Assembly (NCBI GenBank): GCA_018712545.1
Contig: DVGV01000088.1
Location: forward strand, 1 to 64,000
DNA: 64,000 nt
DNA from: Candidatus Coprenecus merdigallinarum
GTDB lineage: Bacteria; Bacteroidota; Bacteroidia; Bacteroidales; UBA932
Reading direction: 5' to 3'
Part shown: positions 47,890 through 55,803 of the stretch, piece by piece
Position numbering within the stretch: position 1 is the stretch's first letter
Layout: the number at the start of each line of letters is the position of its first letter
Notes under the pieces: model-generated
Database searches by the model: none
What the model saw: only the letters and a program-made list of their open reading frames with translations
Told to the model about the DNA's origin: nothing
Program-made: the position numbers and the translations under genes

Positions 47890-48915
47890 ATGCCACTTTA
47901 TATGAGACGTCTCCTTACTTTTCTGACCGTCACCGCAGCTCTCGCAGCGGCCTTCTCATGCTCTGACAGGGCCGTGTACCGCCGCATCGAAGGCTTTGCC
48001 CAGGGCGGCACCTTCCACATCATATACTCCGTACCGGAGACAGGACTGGACGAGGACAGTGTGACGATGCTGGTCTCCAAGCGACTGCACGACATAGACT
48101 TTTCCGTATCAGGATATAACAAAGGCTCGCTGCTCTCCCGGTTCAACCGCGGGGAAGACATCGTTCCGGACCGGTATCTCACGGAGCTCTTCCTGTTGTC
48201 CGGCAGACTGTGGGAAGAGACCGGAGGACTGCTGGACGTGAGCGGAGGCCCGCTGTTCGACTTCTGGGGCTTCGGTTTCACGGACCCCGCAGATATGGAC
48301 AGCCTGCGCAACGACATCCGTACGGCACGCATAGTGGACTCGCTCAGGGAATTCGTAGGGATGGACCTGATCAGCCTGGAGAACGGGAGGCTGGTACGGA
48401 AAGACCCCAGGGTCACCCTCAATTTCAACGCCATAGCCCAGGGATACTCCTGCGATGTGCTCGCCGGTCTGCTGGACAGTCTTGGAGTGCAGGATTATCT
48501 GGTGGAGGTCGGGATGGAGATAGTATGCAAGGGACGGAACGCCTCCGGCTCAGCCTGGAAAATCGGCATCGATGCCCCAGTGGACGGTTCCCGGACCGCA
48601 GGTGAGAACATCCAGAAACTCCTGGAACTCAGCGACTGCGGCATCACCACTTCCGGGAACTACCGAAAATTCTTCATCATCGACGGGAAGAAATACTCCC
48701 ACTCCATCAACCCCGTGACAGGATATCCCGTACACCATGATCTGCTCAGCGCGACGGTCATCTCCTCCGACAGCACCAGGGCCGGAGCTATTTCCGACGC
48801 CTATGCCACCTACTGCATGGTGATAGGAAAAGAGGCCGCCGCAGAGTTCATCAGCTCCCGCGGCGACCTCCGTGGATATCTCATCTATGACGGCGGAGTC
48901 ATCGACCTGCTGTAG
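47890..48915 (+). CDS. apbE: FAD:protein FMN transferase
   Basis: 'GGPLFDFWGFG', 'LNFNAIAQGYSCDVLAGLLDSLGVQDYLVEVG', 'SHSINPVTGYP'. Confidence 0.93.
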   Translation: MPLYMRRLLTFLTVTAALAAAFSCSDRAVYRRIEGFAQGGTFHIIYSVPETGLDEDSVTMLVSKRLHDIDFSVSGYNKGSLLSRFNRGEDIVPDRYLTELFLLSGRLWEETGGLLDVSGGPLFDFWGFGFTDPADMDSLRNDIRTARIVDSLREFVGMDLISLENGRLVRKDPRVTLNFNAIAQGYSCDVLAGLLDSLGVQDYLVEVGMEIVCKGRNASGSAWKIGIDAPVDGSRTAGENIQKLLELSDCGITTSGNYRKFFIIDGKKYSHSINPVTGYPVHHDLLSATVISSDSTRAGAISDAYATYCMVIGKEAAAEFISSRGDLRGYLIYDGGVIDLL

Positions 48916-51900
48916 ACTCCTGCATTACTTCACGCCAGGTCTTGCGGACTATCACGGGAGGAGCAGTCGGCTCATTCCCGCGGAGCACGTAGGACGGAGC
49001 AGCCGCCGGTGAAGTCCTGCGGTTGACCGCATCGTAGGCCACGAACTCCTCGTAGTCGTACTGCCAGTCCGCTCCGAAAGCCAGCTTGTGAATACGGATG
49101 TAGATACACTCACGGGATGGCGCGTTGAAGTCACCCTCGTTGTAGCGCATGATGCTGTTCTCGGTCGGACGCCATACGCCGGTCCAGTAGGTGTAACCTC
49201 CCTCGAAGACACCCAGACCGTCATACTGGTAACGCTCGTCGGCTATGAACCTAGCCCAGTTGACCAGCGTCGGGTCAGAGGTGAAGTCTATGTTCTGGTA
49301 CCAACCGAAATCCCAGAGATTCATGCAGTTGGTCACCTCCTCCCCGGGAATCTGTCCCATCGACTCATACGCATACTCGTCCGCCAGCTTGGAGAAGCCG
49401 TGACCGCCGGCCTCATGCAGGATCAGACCGCGGAAAGTGGCCGCATCGCTGCTGGTAGGGAAATAGGACACGGACACCCCGTTCCCGAAATCACCTGATT
49501 GCGGGAAATACATGTAACACGTTCCGGCGTAATAATCCCTGTTCATCATCACCACCAGCAGAGCCTCGTCGAGTCTGTCGGAAGTAATCGCATTGAGAGC
49601 ATAACTGAATACAGTCTGATCATTTCCTCCAACGGAAGTGCCCTGTCCGAACCACGTGCTCAGAGCAGTCCGGCTGCCCTCCTCATACACCTCGTTCGGA
49701 GACACGACATTCACCATATACACATTGAAGTAATCGCGGAAGCTCGCATAGGGTTCCTGGGAAAAGAACTGCTCCATGGTATTGACCATCACACTTCGGT
49801 AGGTACCGTCAGCTATCAGTCTGTCCGAATAAGCGTCACCCATCAGGACGATATCGATGCCGTTGCCCACCGAAGCGGACTGCAGCAGCTCCACCGCACC
49901 GTCCGCGCTGTAGTCCGTCGACTCATAGATCTGTCCCTTCTGGAACACCGTCACAGCATCGGAAAAACCGCCGTCGGTACTTGTGAACACTATCTCCCCG
50001 CTTCTGGCCCCCGCATTGTTGTTGGGAGAGACCGTAAACACATGCGCCGCTGTATCGCCGTACGCCGATGACTGCCCGGCATCGGTTATCCATGAAGGAA
50101 TGGACGAGACGGTGTAATCCTCACTCGTCAGCTTCACAGTTATATCCTGACCGGAGGCAGGAACCTCGAAATAATCCTTATTCAGGTGGAAAGGCTCGTC
50201 CCCGGTAGACACCACCACATATTCATTCCCATTTTGGCTGCTCCATATATTGTCCCATTGAACCTTCTGTTCGTCCGTCAGCAGGAGGGTCATCTCGATA
50301 TAAGCCGTAGAAGAGGTATTGACCTGACGGCCTACCAATACACTTTCACCAAGAGCGGTCAAATTCCGTATATCCAGCATAGTCAGATGGTTACCAAAAC
50401 AATATAATGCTTCTATCTGCGTATTGAGGGACAGATCCAGCTCTGTAAGATTATTATTCCCACAAGACAGGTAAGTCAGTCCTGGATTATTAGTCAGGTC
50501 CAGTGACGACAGGCTGTTGCCAGAACAGTCCAGGTATGTCATAGCTGTACTGCTGGACAAATCCAGTTCGTCGAGACTGTTGTTGAAACAAGTCAGGTCT
50601 GTCAATGCAGTATTGTTCGACAGTTTCAGTTCGTTAAGGCGGTTGTTGTAACACCACAGAGTTGTCAGTGCGGTATTGTTCGACAAATCCAGCTCTCTGA
50701 GACTGTTGTCGTTACACCACAGAGTTGTCAATGCGGCATTGTTCGACAGATCCAGCTCGCTGAGACTGTTGCCGTAACACAGCAGTTGCGTCAAGGCAGT
50801 ATTGCCCGACAGATCCAGCCCGCTGAGACTGTTGCTGTAACAATTCAGGTATATCAATCCGGAGAGCGGTGCCAGGGTATTGCCGGCATCACCTGACAGT
50901 CCGTTGTTCTGCAGATCCAACCCTATCACCCCTTCGCTGCTCACCGTGACGCCGTACCATGTATCCAGAGGCTCGTTGCTGCACCAGTTCGTGTTGTCCG
51001 TCCAGTTAGGACCGTCGGTAGCATTGAAGAAAGCCACCAGAGCATCCCGCTCACTCAGCTCACCGGTGCCTGTCTCGAAGTACAGCTCTGCTGTCGGCTT
51101 CACCATGGACCTGTGTATGACAAGGCCGGAGCTGTTCTTGACCATAACGGTCCCGTCCGTAGACACTATGTTGAGGGTAAACTCATCATAGGTTCCCGGA
51201 GGCAGGGCGATGTAGAACGGAGTTATCTCCGACGGGCTCAGCGCCACTCCCTCCCCGCAGTTAAGGATGACCGTGGTATTGGCGTCCGCACTCATGACCA
51301 GTTCCGGTACGGATGAGTTGTTCATATCCACCGTCGCGGCTCCGGAAACCGGCAAATCATTGCCGGCGGCATCCCGCGCAGAAAAGGAGATGGACCGGAT
51401 GCTGGCCTCACCCAGGAGATTGAGTTTCAGCAGGCCGCACAGATTCCTGAACTCCAGGGTCGTAGAAGTGCTCACTGCCGCCATCGGAGATGCCGCGGGG
51501 CCGAAGGAAAGCGGAGCATACTCCTGCGTGGACGGCATATCGAAGGAGATAATTCCGTCCAACAAGGACACTGAGGCAGAATAAGGATAAATGGAATAAT
51601 AAGTGCTGCCTTTAAGCGAAGTGCCTCCGAAATCCGCATAAGTGGTCTCTTCTGTGCCCTCGTACACATATTTTCCGGAGGCATCGGCTGTACCCACCCA
51701 TATAGCATCGCCGGGCGTCCACAGCACGGGATGGGACGCGGTCTCAGAATCACCGTTTTCCAGGACAGTCTTGGTCTCGCCCGACTCCGTCACGGCATGG
51801 AAAAAGATGACGGAGGACTCTTCCAGAGCAGAGAGGTCTTCCTCCTTGCTGCACCCCGCCAGCATGGCGAAAGAGAGCAGCAAGGCTGATACTAGGATTA

Positions 51901-51922
51901 TGATGTTTTCAAGCTTTTTCAT
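48899..51922 (-). CDS. mosaic lipoprotein: fimbrillin-like N-domain + LRRs + BACON + M64 metallopeptidase
   Basis: lipobox MLAGC; about 8 x 21-aa LRRs; 'FEVPASGQDITVKLTSEDYTV' BACON; HEAGGHGFSKLADEYA M64 site. Confidence 0.88.
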   Translation of the reverse strand: MKKLENIIILVSALLLSFAMLAGCSKEEDLSALEESSVIFFHAVTESGETKTVLENGDSETASHPVLWTPGDAIWVGTADASGKYVYEGTEETTYADFGGTSLKGSTYYSIYPYSASVSLLDGIISFDMPSTQEYAPLSFGPAASPMAAVSTSTTLEFRNLCGLLKLNLLGEASIRSISFSARDAAGNDLPVSGAATVDMNNSSVPELVMSADANTTVILNCGEGVALSPSEITPFYIALPPGTYDEFTLNIVSTDGTVMVKNSSGLVIHRSMVKPTAELYFETGTGELSERDALVAFFNATDGPNWTDNTNWCSNEPLDTWYGVTVSSEGVIGLDLQNNGLSGDAGNTLAPLSGLIYLNCYSNSLSGLDLSGNTALTQLLCYGNSLSELDLSNNAALTTLWCNDNSLRELDLSNNTALTTLWCYNNRLNELKLSNNTALTDLTCFNNSLDELDLSSSTAMTYLDCSGNSLSSLDLTNNPGLTYLSCGNNNLTELDLSLNTQIEALYCFGNHLTMLDIRNLTALGESVLVGRQVNTSSTAYIEMTLLLTDEQKVQWDNIWSSQNGNEYVVVSTGDEPFHLNKDYFEVPASGQDITVKLTSEDYTVSSIPSWITDAGQSSAYGDTAAHVFTVSPNNNAGARSGEIVFTSTDGGFSDAVTVFQKGQIYESTDYSADGAVELLQSASVGNGIDIVLMGDAYSDRLIADGTYRSVMVNTMEQFFSQEPYASFRDYFNVYMVNVVSPNEVYEEGSRTALSTWFGQGTSVGGNDQTVFSYALNAITSDRLDEALLVVMMNRDYYAGTCYMYFPQSGDFGNGVSVSYFPTSSDAATFRGLILHEAGGHGFSKLADEYAYESMGQIPGEEVTNCMNLWDFGWYQNIDFTSDPTLVNWARFIADERYQYDGLGVFEGGYTYWTGVWRPTENSIMRYNEGDFNAPSRECIYIRIHKLAFGADWQYDYEEFVAYDAVNRRTSPAAAPSYVLRGNEPTAPPVIVRKTWREVMQESTAGR
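50395..50860 (-). repeat. 63-bp tandem repeats encoding Cys-containing 21-aa LRRs
   Basis: iterations of 'LTTLWCNDNSLRELDLSNNTA'; near-identical DNA blocks 'acaccacagagttgtca(g/a)tgcgg(t/c)attgttcgaca'. Confidence 0.85.
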
Positions 51923-51940
51923 ACTCAGTCGTTTTATAAG

Positions 51941-54418
51941 TTACCATTCATGTCTGCCATCATTGCCGAAGTCCTCGTTGCCACCTCCGATATCCTCCAT
52001 ATCCTCGACCGTTACCAGATCAAGGGACGTGCCGGCTTTCGCGGAGGCGCAGTTGTCGACATAGTAGCCGCCGTAGTTACCGCTGCTGATCACCGGCTGC
52101 GAGCCGAATGCCCTCTGGACATAGACCAGGACGCGGAGATTGTCCTTGACGCAGTCTGCCGGAATCTCAGCACTGTAGGAGAAGGTACGGGTCTGATTGT
52201 CGGAAGAGGTGGTGAAACTGTCTCCCGTGATATCCGACATCGCGATGCGGGCGACACCGTCATGCACGTAGTCATAATAGGTGTCACCGTAGTAATTGGC
52301 CTGATATCCGACTATGCCGTCCTCGAGCACCACCACCGTCACCTTGTAGTTATCCGCCTTCTTCAGGTACAGGGTCACGTCTGCGGTCAGGGTCTGGCCC
52401 GAGATGGAGGAGTTGAAGCTGATGCCGGAGACGGTGGGATATGTGGACTCTGTCTCGCTGATTGTACTTGTAACCAGGGAAACGATTGCGGACTGCTCGG
52501 TAAAGTTCGGTATATCTGTCCGCCCGTCCACGATGCCGGAAGGGTATCCGGAAATTCCATATTGGCTCTCCAAGGCGCCCGTAGAAGAGAAATACAGTCC
52601 GCTGCCGCTGCCATGGAGGTTGACGACCTCGAACTTGTCGGGAAGCTGTTCCTGAACGGTACTGAACGCCGCCGCCATATTGGGACAGTAACCGCACCAG
52701 TCGGCAGTGAAGCGCATGCCCAGGGAACGGTGGAAGAAGGTCTTGTTGAACAGCTCCTCGTCTACGTCCTGGGTTTCGGCCTCCTGACGCACCTCCACAT
52801 TGTAGCAGTTGCTGCCGGCGCAGAACTGAATCATGCCGGTACGCTCCGACGGAACTGTATTAGCGGCCACCTTGAACACCACACGGCCTTCCTTCACGCC
52901 CTCGCCGGACACCAGGGTTATCCACTCAGGATCAGCTATCCCGACTGTATAATCCTGGTCCGTGCTGACGGTGACGGCTATCTCTCCGCCCCCGGCAGGC
53001 ACATCAAACGACCTGGGGGAAATGTCAAAATAATCCTTACGTGTAGACACTACAACGTACTCATTCAGCGCATTACCGCTCCACGAATTGTTCCACAGTT
53101 CCAGCTGAGCCTCGGTGACATACAGATACATATCCACATAATTTCCGTCTGCATCTGTCTGACGGCCGACCTCAATACTCGCTAAGCCCTCATTATTGCG
53201 GATATCCAGAGATGTCAGTCTGTTACCGGAGCACAGCAGAACCTCCAGCCCGGGGATATCCGACAGATCCAAAGTGCCGAGACTGTTGTCGGAACAATAG
53301 AGTATGGTCAACGCGGTATTGGCAGACACATCCAAAGTGCTGATATTGTTGGAGTATAAATCCAGATATGTCAATGCCGTAAGCGGCGCCAGCGTATTGC
53401 CGGCTTCACCTGACAGATTGTTGTTGTTCAAGCCTATCTCCGTCACACGTCCCTCGCTGTCCGTAATTACTCCGTGCCACGTATCCAGCGGCTGGTCGCT
53501 GCACCAGTTCGTATCGTCCTTCCAGTTCGGACCGTCGGTAGCATTGTAGAAGGCGATCAGAGCCTCACGGTCGCCGTCGTACCCTGTCCCGTCCGGCACA
53601 AACTCCACGTCCGAGGTAGGACGTACCATGCTCCGGTTGATTACCAGACCAGAGTTGCTCTTGGTCATCACCCCGCCGTCAGCTGAGGTGACCACTATAG
53701 AGAAATCATCGTAGGTCCCGGCAGGCAGCACGATGTAGAACGGCATCGGAACGGTTCCGTTCAGGGCCACGCCCTCACCGCAGTCCAGAGTCACGGACAT
53801 CCCCGCACCGTCGGACATAACCAGCTCGGGTACGCTCTCATAATCCATAGACACAGTGGCCGGACCTGAAACGCCCTGACCGCTGCTGCGGAAAGTTATG
53901 GAGCTTATGGTCTCCGTGCCTGTCAGATTGATTTTCAGCAGGCCGCAGAGATTCTTGAATTCCAGAACCGTGCTTTCGCTCCTGGCCACCATCGGGAACA
54001 CCCCGGGAGCGAAGGACAGAGGCGTGTACTCCTGGACTGACGGCAGCTCGAGTGAGAGCATGTCTCCTGAAAGAGCTGCCTTCTCCGAATAGGGATATAC
54101 AGCATAGAAATAATCTCCATGCACAGGATCTCCCTCGAATTCAGCAAAATCCGTCTGTCCGTCACCCTTGTACTCATACCTGCTGAAATCTGATGCCGAG
54201 GCTATTCCGATTGCGTCTCCCGGTACCCACAGCACGGAATGGGACTCCGTCTCGGACCCGCCGTTCTCCAGGAATGTCTTTGTGCCGCCAGATTCGGTGA
54301 AGGCCTGGAAAGTAGTAGTTGATATATCCGTCAGGCCCTGGATATTCTCATCCTTGTTGCATCCTGCGAGCAGTGCCGCCGCAAGGACGCAGGCCGGTAT
54401 CAATATTCTGCGCTTCAT
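51941..54418 (-). CDS. mosaic lipoprotein: fimbrillin-like N-domain + LRRs + BACON + Omp28/thioredoxin-like domain
   Basis: lipobox LLAGC; BACON 'FDVPAGGGEIAVTVSTDQDYTVGI'; 'FTADWCGYCPNMAAAF' CxxC. Confidence 0.85.
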   Translation of the reverse strand: MKRRILIPACVLAAALLAGCNKDENIQGLTDISTTTFQAFTESGGTKTFLENGGSETESHSVLWVPGDAIGIASASDFSRYEYKGDGQTDFAEFEGDPVHGDYFYAVYPYSEKAALSGDMLSLELPSVQEYTPLSFAPGVFPMVARSESTVLEFKNLCGLLKINLTGTETISSITFRSSGQGVSGPATVSMDYESVPELVMSDGAGMSVTLDCGEGVALNGTVPMPFYIVLPAGTYDDFSIVVTSADGGVMTKSNSGLVINRSMVRPTSDVEFVPDGTGYDGDREALIAFYNATDGPNWKDDTNWCSDQPLDTWHGVITDSEGRVTEIGLNNNNLSGEAGNTLAPLTALTYLDLYSNNISTLDVSANTALTILYCSDNSLGTLDLSDIPGLEVLLCSGNRLTSLDIRNNEGLASIEVGRQTDADGNYVDMYLYVTEAQLELWNNSWSGNALNEYVVVSTRKDYFDISPRSFDVPAGGGEIAVTVSTDQDYTVGIADPEWITLVSGEGVKEGRVVFKVAANTVPSERTGMIQFCAGSNCYNVEVRQEAETQDVDEELFNKTFFHRSLGMRFTADWCGYCPNMAAAFSTVQEQLPDKFEVVNLHGSGSGLYFSSTGALESQYGISGYPSGIVDGRTDIPNFTEQSAIVSLVTSTISETESTYPTVSGISFNSSISGQTLTADVTLYLKKADNYKVTVVVLEDGIVGYQANYYGDTYYDYVHDGVARIAMSDITGDSFTTSSDNQTRTFSYSAEIPADCVKDNLRVLVYVQRAFGSQPVISSGNYGGYYVDNCASAKAGTSLDLVTVEDMEDIGGGNEDFGNDGRHEW

Positions 54419-54434
54419 AGCTTTTCAGTTTTAG

Positions 54435-55424
54435 TTAGAGTTTGTATTTATCATCGTTGCCGACATCCTCGTTGCCGCCGGACGGACCGTCTTCTTCCTC
54501 CTCCTCACTGCCGGCCTGAAGGACGCTCACCATATAGCAGGATGTGCCGGCACAGAACTGTATTCCGCCTGTACGCTCCTCAGATGCAGGATTCGCGGCT
54601 ATCCTGAAAATCATATCACCTTCCTTGACTCCTGCACCGGACACCAGGGTTATCCATTCAGGATTCCTTATCTCGACGGTATAATCCATATTGGTGCTGA
54701 TGCTGACCGTTATGTCACCTCCGGCCGCAGGCACCTCGAAGGAAGTCGGAGAGAGGTTGAAGAAGTCCTCCTCGGGGGCGGCACTCTGGATGACGCTTAT
54801 CTCCGCAGAGTATTCCTCCGCCCTTATGACGACCGTTCCGGTCCTGTTCTCCTTGAAATAGTTTTCAGCCACTTCGAACTCCAACGTTCCGTCCTGAACA
54901 TTCTCCTCGGTGAGAAGAGTTATCCACGCATCCTGGATTTCTATCTCATAATCGAGGTTTGTCCTGATATTCACCGACACAGTCCCACCGGTATGTCCGA
55001 CCTCAATAGTCTCAGGCGACACCTCGAAGATGTCTTCCTCTTCTTCCTCCTCACGCCCGGCCTGGACAACCGTCATGTTATAGGACTGATCCCCGCAGGA
55101 AATGGTAACATAAGCGGTGCGGGATTCCGCAGAAGTATTGGCTATGGTCGACAGGACTGTATAGGTCTCACCTGCGCCTCCGCTTGAAGGACTGACATTC
55201 AGCCAGGCAGCGTCAACGGGAGAGACCGATGCCTCCCATGGAAGGGATGAGTAAAACAACAGGGAAAAGCTTCCTCCGTCGGGGGTTACGGCGCCGCTGG
55301 ACGCCAGGTCCGAAGCATTACGGACTACGAGTTCTGCTTCGGGAGTCTTCTCCTTCTTCTCACACCCTGCGGCGGAAACCAGCAAAAGAATACCCAGAAG
55401 CAGCCTGATTAATGTTTTTTTCAT
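54435..55424 (-). CDS. multi-BACON lipoprotein
   Basis: lipobox SAAGC; repeated BACON-like modules; start MKKTLIRLLL. Confidence 0.85.
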   Translation of the reverse strand: MKKTLIRLLLGILLLVSAAGCEKKEKTPEAELVVRNASDLASSGAVTPDGGSFSLLFYSSLPWEASVSPVDAAWLNVSPSSGGAGETYTVLSTIANTSAESRTAYVTISCGDQSYNMTVVQAGREEEEEEDIFEVSPETIEVGHTGGTVSVNIRTNLDYEIEIQDAWITLLTEENVQDGTLEFEVAENYFKENRTGTVVIRAEEYSAEISVIQSAAPEEDFFNLSPTSFEVPAAGGDITVSISTNMDYTVEIRNPEWITLVSGAGVKEGDMIFRIAANPASEERTGGIQFCAGTSCYMVSVLQAGSEEEEEDGPSGGNEDVGNDDKYKL

Positions 55425-55447
55425 ATTGTATGAGTTTAGATAAAATA

Positions 55448-55482
55448 AATAATGCCCAACACTTTCAAAGTTAGGCATTATT
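55448..55482 (-). promoter_or_regulatory. imperfect inverted repeat containing the -7 box of the BACON lipoprotein gene
   Basis: AATAATGCCcAAC...GTTaGGCATTATT; minus-strand TAACTTTG at 55466-55473. Confidence 0.55.
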
Positions 55483-55520
55483 TTTCACTTATCAGCTTTT
55501 TTTCTACACAAATAAAGAAA

Positions 55521-55544
55521 AAACCTTTCCCTGAGGAAAGGTTT
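55521..55544 (-). terminator. rho-independent terminator downstream of tRNA-Pro(CGG)
   Basis: perfect hairpin AAACCTTTCC-CTGA-GGAAAGGTTT followed on minus strand by a T-rich run. Confidence 0.85.
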
Positions 55545-55547
55545 CTG

Positions 55548-55621
55548 TCGGGAAGAGGTGACTCGAACACCCGACCTCTGCGTCCCGAACGCAGCGCGCT
55601 AGCCAACTGCGCCACTTCCCG
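55548..55621 (-). tRNA. tRNA-Pro (anticodon CGG)
   Basis: cloverleaf CGGGAAG-TG-GCGC-AGTTGGCTA-GCGC-G-CTGCG-TTCGGGA-CGCAG-AGGTC-GGGTG-TTCGAGT-CACCT-CTTCCCG-A; no encoded CCA. Confidence 0.93.
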
Positions 55622-55641
55622 AAACATATGTTCTTAACAAA

Positions 55642-55670
55642 GAGAGGCTCTCCGCTTCGGAGAACCTCTC
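55642..55670 (-). terminator. hairpin between the two tRNA genes (probable terminator or processing stem)
   Basis: GAGAGG.TCTCCG-CTT-CGGAGA.CCTCTC with one mismatch; weak T-tract. Confidence 0.55.
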
Positions 55671-55672
55671 TG

Positions 55673-55746
55673 TCGGGATGAGACGACTCGAACGTCCGAC
55701 CCCCACGTCCCTAACGTGGTGCGCTAACCAACTGCGCCACATCCCG
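55673..55746 (-). tRNA. tRNA-Pro (anticodon AGG)
   Basis: cloverleaf CGGGATG-TG-GCGC-AGTTGGTTA-GCGC-A-CCACG-TTAGGGA-CGTGG-GGGTC-GGACG-TTCGAGT-CGTCT-CATCCCG-A; no encoded CCA. Confidence 0.9.
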
Positions 55747-55803
55747 AATCGGACCGCAAAGATAGTAAAATTTCCGTTCCGACAAACTTTTTTTCAAAAA
55801 AAT

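Noticed and set aside
50395-50860. Tandem repeats considered as a CRISPR array
   Set aside because: 63-bp units are contiguous, in frame and encode LRRs; no unique spacers and no cas genes.
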